DNA from: an uncultured Eubacteriales bacterium
GTDB lineage: Bacteria; Bacillota; Clostridia; Oscillospirales; CAG-272
DNA length: 64,000 nucleotides
Assembly: GCA_934467415.1 (NCBI GenBank)
Contig: CAKSLQ010000005.1
Span: 1-64,000 of the forward strand
Direction: 5' to 3'
The position numbers were made by a program, and so were the translations under genes. Shown here piece by piece: positions 1 to 7,547 of this stretch (positions within the stretch are counted from its first letter, which is position 1; every line of letters begins with the position of its first letter). The notes beneath the pieces were generated by a model. That model worked only from the letters and a program-made list of their open reading frames with translations, did not search any database and had not been told where the DNA came from.

Positions 1-95
1 CTCCGCCGAAAGGCGACTGGGGGAGTTTTTGCAGAAGCGCAAAACTCCTTCCACCGCTGACGCGGTCCCCCTCCCTCAATGAGGGAGGTAAAGAA
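1..95. repeat. Dispersed palindromic repeat, family A (partial at window edge)
   Basis: The segment carries the phrase GGCGACTGGGGGAGTTTT, an ACTCCTTCC block and a closing CCTCCCTCAATGAGGGAGG palindrome. The same order of blocks recurs on the same strand inside 12211-12419. It is non-coding and cut by the window edge. Confidence 0.75.
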
Positions 96-100
96 GAATG

Positions 101-466
101 CTATTGGTACGACAGCAGTTCTTTTACAACCGTGTCGATATAGTTGCAGACATCCTGAAAACGATTGTTTATTTGCTGATTTGTAAAGCGAATAACTTGC
201 AAGTTGTATCCGCTTAGCACTTCGGTGCGAAATTGGTCGTTTGCCAGCCCGGTTTCACTATAGTGCTGCGAACCGTCAATTTCGATCACGAGTTTTACAC
301 GGTGGCAATAAAAATCTGCTATAAAACTGTCGATTGCCTTCTGGCGTTGAAATCGAACCGGGTATTTTGACAAAAAGCAGTACCAAAGACGCTGTTCTTG
401 CGGTGTTGCATTTTTTCGCAGGTTTTTAGCCAGAATAATGTTTTTGCCGTTATATTTTAATGGCAT
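101..466 (-). CDS. DUF559-domain (Vsr-like) endonuclease family protein
   Basis: This 121-residue protein matches the DUF559 / very-short-patch-repair-like nuclease fold. It has an N-terminal A-x-x-L-R-x-x-x-T-x-x-E-x-x-L-W motif, a central FIADFYC segment, and the catalytic-type VIEIDGSQH motif around residues 79-87, followed by VIRFTNQQI near residue 110. The substrate is unknown; such stand-alone proteins are usually annotated only as putative nucleases. The start lies 13 nt after the stop of the upstream endonuclease-IV-like gene, so the two are probably co-transcribed. The gene is visibly AT-rich compared with every neighbour and touches a dispersed repeat, which suggests acquisition. 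The family assignment is secure; the activity is inferred. Confidence 0.85.
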   Translation of the reverse strand: MPLKYNGKNIILAKNLRKNATPQEQRLWYCFLSKYPVRFQRQKAIDSFIADFYCHRVKLVIEIDGSQHYSETGLANDQFRTEVLSGYNLQVIRFTNQQINNRFQDVCNYIDTVVKELLSYQ

Positions 467-479
467 GTATGCTTGCCCT

Positions 480-1340
480 TCACTTAAGCGCGAGGTAGCA
501 CTGCTTCATGGCGAGGGCGTCCTCCGCCATCGTACCGGCGGACTCGCAGATGATGCGCGGGCAGAGACCGTCGCGCACGAGCGCCTCCATCAGCGGCTCG
601 AAATCCGGACCGTAGAGCGTGTCGGCAAAGGTGAGATGCCGCTTTTCGCCCGCCGCCGTCCATTCGATCTTGGAAAAGTGGCAGTGCATGTAGCGCGCCT
701 TGTCATCGCCGAGCGCCTCGGCCACGCGGTCGAACAGCGCGCGGTAGGCGTCCGCGTCCGGAAACACGCCGCCGCAGTCGCGCGCGTTGAGGTGGCCGAA
801 ATCGACGACCGGCGAGAGCCGCGCGTCCATCTTGCAGAGCGTCAGCACCTCGTCGAGCGTGCCGAGCTGGTTCTGCTTGCCCATGGTCTCCACGCCGAGC
901 GCGACCGGCACGTCGCCGACCCGCTCGAGCGTCTTGTACAGGGTGTCGGCGGAGAGGCGCATCGCATCCCCGCGGCTGATCTTGCCCGCCGAGCCGCAGT
1001 GGATCACGATCTCGTCGGCGCCGAGCAGCCCGGCCGCCCACAGGCTTTTTTCAATATAGTCGATGCTTTTCAGCCGCTTCTCGGGATCGACGCCCGAGAG
1101 CGAGATGAAATAAGGGGTGTGCAGCGACATTTCGATGCCGCAGGCGCGTGCCGCCTCGCCGATCTCGGCGAGCGATTTTTCACCGGCGGAAATGCCGTTG
1201 CCCGCCTCGTATTCGTAGGCGTCAAGTCCGATGCTTTGCAGCCAGGCGGGCGCCTGCTTTGTGCTCTTGTTTCCTGCGGCGTAAAAGCTCTCGCTGTTTC
1301 CGCCGGGCCCGAAATACGGCCGGGAACGTTTGTTAATCAA
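480..1340 (-). CDS. Endonuclease IV / sugar-phosphate isomerase-like TIM-barrel protein
   Basis: The protein belongs to the AP-endonuclease-2 superfamily, which holds both endonuclease IV (Nfo) and xylose-isomerase-like epimerases. Visible features are an N-terminal FGPGGNSESF, HTPYFISL, an IVIHCGSAGKISR segment, VALGVETMGK, VVDFGHLNARDCGG and MHCHFSKIEW, which supply the His/Glu/Asp residues expected of a trinuclear metal site. I place the start at a TTG with AAAGGAG six bases upstream, giving 286 residues; this TTG overlaps the stop of the upstream yqeG gene in TTGATTAA, pointing to translational coupling. A longer upstream TTG start (1391) would extend into yqeG and is less likely. Whether it cuts abasic DNA or acts on a sugar cannot be told from sequence. 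Confidence 0.85.
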   Translation of the reverse strand: MINKRSRPYFGPGGNSESFYAAGNKSTKQAPAWLQSIGLDAYEYEAGNGISAGEKSLAEIGEAARACGIEMSLHTPYFISLSGVDPEKRLKSIDYIEKSLWAAGLLGADEIVIHCGSAGKISRGDAMRLSADTLYKTLERVGDVPVALGVETMGKQNQLGTLDEVLTLCKMDARLSPVVDFGHLNARDCGGVFPDADAYRALFDRVAEALGDDKARYMHCHFSKIEWTAAGEKRHLTFADTLYGPDFEPLMEALVRDGLCPRIICESAGTMAEDALAMKQCYLALK

Positions 1341-1848
1341 TATTTTCTCCTTTATGGGCTCGCCGATAGGCGGCGAGAAACGGTTTTTCAAGGGCGCGCT
1401 TGCAGCGGAAGAACAGAGTCTTCTTGTCGCGGATGGGCGGCACGATGATGCAGGGGACGCCGAGGCGGCGCGCCGAGAGGCAGTCGGTCAGCAGCTGGTC
1501 GCCCAGCACCGCACACGCGCTTCTGTCGGCGCCGAGCGCCCGGAGCGCATCCCGATAACGGGCGGTGGAGGGCTTTTTCGCATCGGCGTAGGCGACGAGG
1601 CCGAGCGGTGCGTTGTAGGTCTCCACGCGCGCGGGGGTATTGTTGGAGATCAGCGCCACGGCGATGCCCGCGTCCCGGAGCGACTGCACCCACGCGCGGA
1701 TCTCGTCGTCCGGCACGGCGTCCTCGTAGGGGGAGAGCGTATTGTCGATGTCGCAGAGCAGGGCGGCGATGGAATTTTTCTTCAGAAATTCCGGCGTGAT
1801 GTCCGCCGCGCGGGCAAACATGAAGTCGGGGATCAACGTTCGGTTCAC
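1333..1848 (-). CDS. yqeG: YqeG family HAD IIIA-type phosphatase
   Basis: This HAD-superfamily phosphatase carries the nucleophile motif LLCDIDNTL near residue 32, the motif II serine in ALISNNTP, a KKPS lysine and the GDQLLTD motif, in the order typical of YqeG. A GTG start preceded by AGGAG gives 171 residues, the usual size; an upstream in-frame start at 1935 would overlap the promoter. In Bacillus-type genomes yqeG sits with yqeH and aroE, but here it precedes an endonuclease-IV-like gene. The family is widely kept in Firmicutes, with an uncertain substrate (a phosphatidylglycerophosphatase role has been proposed for relatives). Confidence 0.92.
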   Translation of the reverse strand: MNRTLIPDFMFARAADITPEFLKKNSIAALLCDIDNTLSPYEDAVPDDEIRAWVQSLRDAGIAVALISNNTPARVETYNAPLGLVAYADAKKPSTARYRDALRALGADRSACAVLGDQLLTDCLSARRLGVPCIIVPPIRDKKTLFFRCKRALEKPFLAAYRRAHKGENID

Positions 1849-1882
1849 GGGTTTCTCCTGTTTCGGCTTGATTTCGTATGCA

Positions 1883-1911
1883 ATTCTACCATATTCCGCG
1901 GCGTATTTCAA
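1883..1911 (-). promoter_or_regulatory. Sigma-A promoter for yqeG
   Basis: On the minus strand TTGAAA and TAGAAT are separated by 17 bases, with a TGG extension before the -10 box. It lies about 35 bases upstream of the GTG start of yqeG. Confidence 0.7.
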
Positions 1912-1960
1912 GCGCGATGTTGTAGGAACCCGCAAAAAATAAGAAATTTACGAAAAAGGG

Positions 1961-1989
1961 TTGACAAGGCGGCAATGCGATGTTATCAT
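1961..1989 (+). promoter_or_regulatory. Sigma-A promoter of the lysine-transport operon
   Basis: A perfect TTGACA and TATCAT are spaced by 17 bases. The predicted start of transcription, near 1996, is just upstream of the first stem of the lysine riboswitch. Confidence 0.85.
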
Positions 1990-2000
1990 AAGGCCATAAT

Positions 2001-2172
2001 TTGATAGAGGCGCGGAGATCATCAGTAACGCGGTCACGGCTCACCGAGGCTTTGGACTGTGCGAAAGGGAGATCCGCCGAAACGGAAAACGAACGGTGTC
2101 GTTTCTCGTTGGGCTGCGGGAGAATATGTCGCAGACTGTCGCTTCGAATTTACGGAGCGGAGGGCTATTGGG
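2001..2172 (+). promoter_or_regulatory. Lysine riboswitch (L-box) aptamer
   Basis: The conserved core elements of the L-box occur in order: GATAGAGGCGCGGAGATCAT then AGTA, AAAGGGAGATCCGCCGAA, TTGGGCTGCGGG, GACTGTCGC and GGAGGGCTATT. The opening GATAG pairs with the closing CTATT to form P1. Spacing and order match the known lysine aptamer (Rfam family Lysine). A terminator follows at 2217, so this is most likely transcription attenuation: lysine binding lets the terminator form and shuts off the downstream transporter. Confidence 0.95.
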
Positions 2173-2216
2173 TTTAACTTGTTACATATCTCACCCGGGA
2201 AAGATGTTGTGATTGA

Positions 2217-2250
2217 GCGACCGTAGCCTACGCTGCGGTCGCTTTTGATT
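2217..2250 (+). terminator. Riboswitch expression-platform terminator
   Basis: The stem GCGACCGTAG / CTGCGGTCGC (one G-U pair, six-base loop) is followed by TTTTGATTTAT. It lies between the aptamer and the first structural gene, which starts at 2280. Confidence 0.85.
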
Positions 2251-2279
2251 TATATCTGTCAAACGAAAGGAAAAAGACC

Positions 2280-3152
2280 ATGAGAAGAATCGTTTCCGTA
2301 CTCCTCGCCCTCATCCTCGCCGTCACGGCGCTCAGCGCATGCGGCTCGAACAACGCAAAGATCGACATGACCAAGGCTGCCACGATCAACGACCTCAAGG
2401 GCGCAAAGATCGCGGCGCAGGCCGGCACGTTCCACGTCGATGCCATGAACCAGATCCCCGAAGTCAAGGGCTCGACTTACCCCGAGTTTGCCGATCTTCT
2501 GACCGCGGTCAAGAGCGGCGCGATCGACGGCTATGTGGCCGAAGAGCCGACCGCCTTTGCCGTCTGCCACAAGGACAGCACGCTTGACTATGTGCCGCTG
2601 AAGAACAATGACACCGGCTTTACCGCGACGGCGGCGGACGTTGGCATTGCCGTCGGCCTTGTCACCGGCTCCGACCGCGTTGCCGAGATCAACGACATCC
2701 TCGCAACGATCTCCGCAGAGACCCGCTCCGCCCTGATGGAGCAGATGGTTGCCATCTGCGCGGGCGAGACCGTGACCGAGCTGGCGCTCACCTCCGAAGC
2801 ACCCGCAAACCCGACCGGCGTCTTCCGCGTCGCCATGGAATGCGCATATGAGCCCTACAACTGGACCGAGACCGAGAAGAAGTCCGTCGGCGCCGTTGCC
2901 ATCACCGGCGATGGCAAGGAAGGCCTCTATGCCAACGGCTACGACGTGCAGGTTGCGCAGTACATCGCCAACAAGCTCGGCATGACGCTGGAGATCTGCT
3001 CCTATGAGTGGGACTCGCTGATCCCCGCGCTCCAGTCCGGCAATGTGGACGCGATCATCGCAGGCATGAGCCCCACGGCAGAGCGTGCAGAGCAGATCGA
3101 CTTCACCGATGTGTACTACGAGTCCAACCTCGTCGTCATCTATAAGAAATAA
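2280..3152 (+). CDS. Amino-acid (predicted lysine) ABC transporter binding lipoprotein with circularly permuted lobe order
   Basis: A signal peptide ends in a lipobox (TALSACG), so this is a surface lipoprotein of 290 residues. The family-3 solute-binding fold is present but in reversed order. Residues about 37-165 hold what is normally the second half: DLKGAKIAAQAGTFH, YVAEEPTAF, and the returning helices with IAVGLVTGSD and EINDILATIS. Residues about 180-290 hold what is normally the first half: FRVAMECAYEPYNW, NGYDVQVAQYIANKLGM, WDSLIPALQSGNVDAIIAGM, SPTAERAEQIDFTDVYYES. The protein ends just after VVIYKK and only 61 bases separate it from the permease gene, so no second-lobe remnant follows. 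Riboswitch control predicts lysine as ligand; this is inference. Confidence 0.9.
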   Translation: MRRIVSVLLALILAVTALSACGSNNAKIDMTKAATINDLKGAKIAAQAGTFHVDAMNQIPEVKGSTYPEFADLLTAVKSGAIDGYVAEEPTAFAVCHKDSTLDYVPLKNNDTGFTATAADVGIAVGLVTGSDRVAEINDILATISAETRSALMEQMVAICAGETVTELALTSEAPANPTGVFRVAMECAYEPYNWTETEKKSVGAVAITGDGKEGLYANGYDVQVAQYIANKLGMTLEICSYEWDSLIPALQSGNVDAIIAGMSPTAERAEQIDFTDVYYESNLVVIYKK

Positions 3153-3213
3153 GGAAGAGTTTATCCCCTGCGTTCTCCGGCGCCTCCCGATTACATAAGG
3201 AAAGGTATTCAAC

Positions 3214-3990
3214 ATGCAGTTTTTCAAAGACGTCCTTGAGATTGTCGCAAAGTATTATCCGAATCTGCTGCGCGGTGTCGGCTACACGATGCTGATTGCG
3301 CTGACCGGCACGGTCGCCGGCCTGCTCATCGGTCTTGCGACCGGCGTGCTGCGCACCACGCCGCTCTCCAAGAATGGCTTTGTCCGTGTGCTGCAAAAGA
3401 TCCTGAACGCCGTGATCGCGGTCTACGTCGAGATCTTCCGCGGCACCCCGATGATGGTGCAGGCCATGGTCATCTACTGGGGCTATGCGTTTGCAACCGG
3501 CGGCAGCACGCTGCCGCTGATCCCCTCGGGCATCATCATTGTGTCCATCAACACAGGCGCTTATATGGCCGAGATCGTGCGCGGCGGCATCATCTCGATC
3601 GACAAGGGGCAGTTTGAGGGCGCGTCCTCCATCGGCATGAGCCACTGGCAGGCGATGCTCCACGTTATCCTGCCGCAGGTGCTGCGCAACATCCTCCCCT
3701 CGGTCAGCAACGAGTTTGTCATCAACATCAAGGATACATCCGTGCTGAACGTCATCGGCGTCACCGAGCTGTACTACTTCGCCGGGATCATCAAGCGCCA
3801 GTCGTTCCAGACCTTCCAGACCTACCTTGTCGTCTGCGTGATCTACTTTATCCTGACGTTCACCGTCACGCGCCTGTTGCGCTTTGTCGAGAGCAGGCTG
3901 GACGGCGATGAAAACTACACGGTATTCGGCTCGCAGAGCGACAGCGCGGCTGAAATCCACATCAAGAAGGAGGAGCTGCGCCATGACTGA
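3214..3990 (+). CDS. Amino-acid ABC transporter permease (HisM/GlnP family; predicted lysine)
   Basis: This 258-residue membrane protein has the expected N-terminal GVGYTMLIALTGTVAGLLIG helix, the EIFRGTPMMVQ motif and the EAA loop in the form FEGASSIGMSHWQAMLHVIL, with about five membrane spans. It follows the binding-protein gene in the riboswitch-controlled unit and its end overlaps the ATPase gene by 8 bases. A cytoplasmic tail of about 25 charged residues, EIHIKKEELRHD at the end, carries the ribosome binding site of the next gene within its coding sequence. Family-level function is firm; lysine specificity is inferred from the riboswitch. Confidence 0.94.
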   Translation: MQFFKDVLEIVAKYYPNLLRGVGYTMLIALTGTVAGLLIGLATGVLRTTPLSKNGFVRVLQKILNAVIAVYVEIFRGTPMMVQAMVIYWGYAFATGGSTLPLIPSGIIIVSINTGAYMAEIVRGGIISIDKGQFEGASSIGMSHWQAMLHVILPQVLRNILPSVSNEFVINIKDTSVLNVIGVTELYYFAGIIKRQSFQTFQTYLVVCVIYFILTFTVTRLLRFVESRLDGDENYTVFGSQSDSAAEIHIKKEELRHD

Positions 3991-4735
3991 AACATCCGCT
4001 GATACGATCATCGAGATCCGCCATCTGCAAAAGACCTTCGGCGACCACGAGGTGCTCTCCGACATCAACCTCGAGGTGCATCGCGGCGAGGTCGTCAGCA
4101 TCATCGGCTCGTCCGGCTCGGGCAAGTCCACGATGCTCCGCTGCGTCAACCTGCTCGAGACGCCGAGCGGCGGCGAGGTCCGGTTCCACGGCAAGGACAT
4201 CACCTCCCGCGACGTCGATCTGCGCAAGTACCGCGCCAAGGTCGGCATGGTGTTTCAGCAGTTCAATCTGTTCAACAACATGACCGCGCTCCAGAACTGC
4301 ATGGTCGGACAGACCCGCGTCCTCGGCAGGAAGCCGGAGGAGGCGAAGAAGATCGCCATGGAGTACCTCCAAAAGGTCGGCATGGCACAGTACATCAACG
4401 CAAAGCCGCGGCAGCTCTCCGGCGGGCAGAAGCAGCGCGTCGCCATCGCGCGCACGCTGTCCATGTCGCCCGAGGTCATCCTGTTTGACGAGCCGACGAG
4501 CGCGCTTGACCCCGAGATGGTCGGCGAAGTGCTCTCGGTCATGAAGCTGCTCGCCGAGGCGGGCTTCACCATGCTGGTCGTCACGCACGAGATGAGCTTC
4601 GCGCGCGATGTTTCCGACCGCGTGATCTTCATGGACAAGGGCGTCATCGCCGAGGAGGGCACGCCCGCCGAGATCTTCGGCGCGCCGAAGCTGCCCCGTA
4701 CGCGCGAGTTCCTCTCCCGCGTCCTCGGCGGCTGA
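3983..4735 (+). CDS. Amino-acid ABC transporter ATP-binding protein (predicted lysine)
   Basis: The 250-residue ATPase has Walker A GSSGSGKST near residue 41, Q-loop VFQQFNLF, signature LSGGQKQR and Walker B VILFDEPTSALDPE, with the switch histidine in VVTHEM. It is of the GlnQ/HisP polar amino-acid type. The start is chosen at an ATG preceded by AGGAGG, overlapping the end of the permease gene; upstream in-frame sequence lies inside the permease and is not a plausible N-terminus. It completes a binding protein, permease and ATPase set behind the lysine riboswitch. Confidence 0.95.
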   Translation: MTETSADTIIEIRHLQKTFGDHEVLSDINLEVHRGEVVSIIGSSGSGKSTMLRCVNLLETPSGGEVRFHGKDITSRDVDLRKYRAKVGMVFQQFNLFNNMTALQNCMVGQTRVLGRKPEEAKKIAMEYLQKVGMAQYINAKPRQLSGGQKQRVAIARTLSMSPEVILFDEPTSALDPEMVGEVLSVMKLLAEAGFTMLVVTHEMSFARDVSDRVIFMDKGVIAEEGTPAEIFGAPKLPRTREFLSRVLGG

Positions 4736-4762
4736 ACCACCGTCATCCGGACAAAATATACA

Positions 4763-4791
4763 GAGGCGTAGGCACACCGTGCCTGCGCCTC
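4763..4791 (+). other. Strong intercistronic hairpin without U-tract
   Basis: GAGGCGTAGGCAC pairs with GTGCCTGCGCCTC across a three-base loop, a 13-bp stem with one G-U pair. No T-run follows, so it is not a normal terminator. The 3' arm GTGCC can also pair with GGCAC about 20 bases downstream. It may be a processing or stability element between the ABC genes and the NhaC-type gene. Confidence 0.5.
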
Positions 4792-4872
4792 GTGCTGTGC
4801 AAGGCACGGTTCCTCTCGCAGCGCAAAAACAAGAAAGATACACAACGATTGACACAACAAGGAGAATGCATC

Positions 4873-6651
4873 ATGCAGAAAAGAGCAGTAAGATGGCTTG
4901 CCGCGATCCTCGCCTGCGCCGCGGTCGCCTTCATCGGCACAACGGTCGTCCTCGGCGACGAAGCGGAACAGGCCGCACCGGCCGCCGCCACCGCGATTAC
5001 CGTCGGCGATGTCGCCTACGACCTCGGCGACCACGATTCCGCCCTCGAATACATCGGCAACTATGCCGACCTCCTCGGCTCGGACGAGCAGTTTGCCGAG
5101 CATCTGGACACGGCGCTCGGCACGGTCCGCGAGACGATCCCCGCCTATGCGACGGCTTTAGCGCTGCTCCCAGCGCTCATCGCCATCATCCTCGCGCTGA
5201 TTACCAAGGAAGTGTATTCCTCGCTGTTCATCGGCATTCTCTGCGGCGGTCTGATCTATGCCCGCTTCTCATTGGAGGGGACGGTGGTACATACCTTGCA
5301 GGACGGCTTTGTCGCAAGCATTGCGGATCCCTACAACATCGGCATCCTGATCTTCCTCGTGCTGCTCGGCGCGATGGTCGCCCTGATGAACAAGGCGGGC
5401 GGCTCCAAGGCGTTCGGCCGCTGGACGACGAAGCACATCAAGACCCGCGTCGGCGCGCAGCTGGCCACGATCCTGCTCGGCGTGCTGATCTTCATCGACG
5501 ACTACTTCAACTGTCTCACCGTCGGCTCGGTCATGCAGCCGGTCACGGATAAGCACAACATTTCCCGCGCAAAGCTGGCCTATCTGATCGACTCGACCGC
5601 CGCGCCGATCTGCATCATTGCGCCCATCTCGTCCTGGGCGGCGGCCGTTGCGGGCTTCGCCAAGGGCGCAGGTGCTACCAACGGCATGTCGCTGTTCATC
5701 AGCGCCATTCCGTACAACTTCTACGCGATGCTCACCATCGTCATGCTGGTCTTCCTCGCCGTCACCAACTTCGACTACGGCCCGATGAAGCAGCATGAGG
5801 ACAACGCAAAGCGCGGCGACCTCTTCACCACAAACCCCATGGCCAAGTCCGTGGATGAGATCGCCGACAATCCGCGCGGCCGCGTTTGCGACCTCGTGAT
5901 CCCGGTCGTCTTCCTCATCATCGCCTGCGTCATCGGCATGATCTATTCCGGCGGCTTCTTCGCCGGGGAGGACTTCGTCACGGCATTCTCCAACAGCGAT
6001 GCGTCGGTCGGTCTTGTCATCGGCTCGTTTGCGGCCATCATTTTCACCGTGATCTTCTATCTCTGCCGCCGCGTGCTGTCCTTCAAGGCATGCATGGACG
6101 GTCTGCCGGAGGGCTTCAAGGCGATGGTCCCCGCCATCATGATCCTTTGCTGCGCATGGACGCTCAAGACCATGACCGACTCGCTCGGCGCGAAGATCTT
6201 CATCTCGCAGCTGGTTGAGCATTCCGCCGGCTCGCTCCGCCTGTTTCTGCCCGCCATCATTTTTGCCATCGCGATCGGCCTGTCCTTCTCGACGGGTACG
6301 TCGTGGGGCACCTTCGGCATCCTCATCCCGATCGTCCTCAGCGTCTTCGGTGCGGAGGACGGCGCCATCACCATCATCGCGGTTTCCGCCTGCATGGCGG
6401 GCGCGGTCTGCGGTGACCACTGCTCCCCCATCTCGGATACCACCATCATGGCCTCTGCGGGCGGCCAGTGCAACCACATCAACCATGTGTCCACGCAGCT
6501 GCCCTACGCGCTCACCGTGGCGTCCGTTTCCTTCGTCAGCTATGTGATCGCGGGCTTTGTCCGCAACTGGCTGATCGTGCTGCCGATCTCGATTCTGCTC
6601 ATGATCGGCACACTCTGCGTCATCCGCGCCGTCACCTCGAAAAAAGCATAA
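4873..6651 (+). CDS. NhaC-family Na+/H+ antiporter-like carrier (candidate lysine transporter, LysW-like)
   Basis: This 592-residue polytopic membrane protein matches the NhaC superfamily. It shows FIDDYFNCLTVGSVM, a region around DSTAAPICIIAPISSW, and the late motif SFSTGTSWGTFGILIPI followed by GDHCSPISDTT. An N-terminal signal-like segment plus about 70 extracytoplasmic residues precede the core. The ATG is supported by AAGGAG nine bases upstream. NhaC-type carriers found under lysine riboswitches have been proposed as lysine transporters (LysW). Here the gene is 137 bases behind the lysine ABC genes with no clear promoter of its own, so lysine transport is plausible but not proven; sodium/proton antiport is the alternative. 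Confidence 0.88.
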   Translation: MQKRAVRWLAAILACAAVAFIGTTVVLGDEAEQAAPAAATAITVGDVAYDLGDHDSALEYIGNYADLLGSDEQFAEHLDTALGTVRETIPAYATALALLPALIAIILALITKEVYSSLFIGILCGGLIYARFSLEGTVVHTLQDGFVASIADPYNIGILIFLVLLGAMVALMNKAGGSKAFGRWTTKHIKTRVGAQLATILLGVLIFIDDYFNCLTVGSVMQPVTDKHNISRAKLAYLIDSTAAPICIIAPISSWAAAVAGFAKGAGATNGMSLFISAIPYNFYAMLTIVMLVFLAVTNFDYGPMKQHEDNAKRGDLFTTNPMAKSVDEIADNPRGRVCDLVIPVVFLIIACVIGMIYSGGFFAGEDFVTAFSNSDASVGLVIGSFAAIIFTVIFYLCRRVLSFKACMDGLPEGFKAMVPAIMILCCAWTLKTMTDSLGAKIFISQLVEHSAGSLRLFLPAIIFAIAIGLSFSTGTSWGTFGILIPIVLSVFGAEDGAITIIAVSACMAGAVCGDHCSPISDTTIMASAGGQCNHINHVSTQLPYALTVASVSFVSYVIAGFVRNWLIVLPISILLMIGTLCVIRAVTSKKA

Positions 6652-6659
6652 CGAAAAAC

Positions 6660-6690
6660 AAAAAAAGCCGACCGCAAGGTCGGCTTTTTT
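6660..6690. terminator. Bidirectional terminator between NhaC gene and darA
   Basis: The stem AGCCGACC / GGTCGGCT with a GCAA loop is flanked by an A-run and a T-run, so it can end transcripts from both converging units. Confidence 0.9.
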
Positions 6691-6699
6691 CACTTTGCT

Positions 6700-7026
6700 T
6701 TACAGCTTACCCATGTCGGCAACGTCGAGGACAAAATAGGTCGCGCCGCCGACCGTGATCTCGGGGGCAACGCCGTCCTTTCGCAGGCCGCGGCCGAAGG
6801 ACTCGGTCGTCGGGACGACCTTTTTGTGCGTGGCGCAGTACTTTTTCAGAATGCCGACAAGCTCCGCGACGCGGTCGTCCTCCGTGCCGATGAGCAGCGT
6901 GGTGTTGCCCACCTGCAAAAAGCCGCCCGTGGTGGAGAGCTTCGTCACGGAAAAGCCGCCCGCCGTGAGCGCATTTGCCGCAACGGCGCTGTCGTCGTTG
7001 TTGATGATTGCCAGAACCAGTTTCAT
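6700..7026 (-). CDS. darA: DarA/PstA (YaaQ) cyclic di-AMP receptor protein
   Basis: This 108-residue protein is a clear member of the PII-like c-di-AMP receptor family: MKLVLAIINNDDS at the N-terminus, the FSVTKLSTTGGFLQVGNTTLLIG segment that forms the ligand site, then VPTTESFG and a C-terminal ATYFVLDVADM. It is cytosolic and binds c-di-AMP as a trimer in characterised relatives. It is the last gene of an operon with an ABC exporter and a DUF1854 protein, 19 bases after the latter; in many Firmicutes yaaQ instead sits beside tmk and holB. The start is the internal ATG rather than an upstream alternative inside the neighbour. Confidence 0.93.
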   Translation of the reverse strand: MKLVLAIINNDDSAVAANALTAGGFSVTKLSTTGGFLQVGNTTLLIGTEDDRVAELVGILKKYCATHKKVVPTTESFGRGLRKDGVAPEITVGGATYFVLDVADMGKL

Positions 7027-7045
7027 CTCGCGTCTGTCCTTTCTG

Positions 7046-7534
7046 TCAGATCTGCGTACCGAGCACATGCAGACTGTGTTTGTCAAGCTTGGTGTAGTCG
7101 GGAATTTCATAGCGGTTGTCGTTGATGTCGCGGATCATCACGCGGTTGTCGTAGAACACCTTGATGTCGGTGTTCAGCCGGATCTGAAACTCGCACGGCC
7201 CGCGGTCGGTCTCCACCCACCATTTGATGCCGTAGCGCTCGGTCGCGTCGTTCACGCGCGTAATCTTCGGGATGAGGTAATATTCCTCCAGCGCCTCGCA
7301 GATGACGTCCCGGCTCTCGGGCAGCAGGGTGTCGAGGTCGCGGATGATCGCCTGCTCAACGCCCTCCTCGTCGAGCAGCGAGATGTATTTGCCGCCGCCG
7401 CTGACGGGGAAGAGCCGGTGCGGCTCCAGCCGCCTGACCGTCTCGCCGCCGAAGTATTCCATGTCCACAAGACAGGTGTCCGCGCGGGTGAACCGCACGC
7501 CGTCGCCGCCGACGTAATTTCTCGTCATATTCAT
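7046..7534 (-). CDS. DUF1854 domain-containing protein
   Basis: The 162-residue soluble protein matches DUF1854, a family of unknown function usually encoded next to an ABC exporter; in cyanophycin-making proteobacteria it is linked to that polymer. Visible signatures are FGGETVRRLEPHRLFPVSGG, YISLLDEEG, the LPESRDVICEALEEYYLIPKI helix and VFYDNRVMIRDINDNRYEIPD. GGAGG sits seven bases upstream of the ATG. It lies 13 bases after the ABC exporter gene and 19 bases before darA, so the three are one operon. No cyanophycin synthetase is in the window; the role here is unknown. Confidence 0.88.
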   Translation of the reverse strand: MNMTRNYVGGDGVRFTRADTCLVDMEYFGGETVRRLEPHRLFPVSGGGKYISLLDEEGVEQAIIRDLDTLLPESRDVICEALEEYYLIPKITRVNDATERYGIKWWVETDRGPCEFQIRLNTDIKVFYDNRVMIRDINDNRYEIPDYTKLDKHSLHVLGTQI

Positions 7535-7547
7535 GTTTCTTCCTCCG

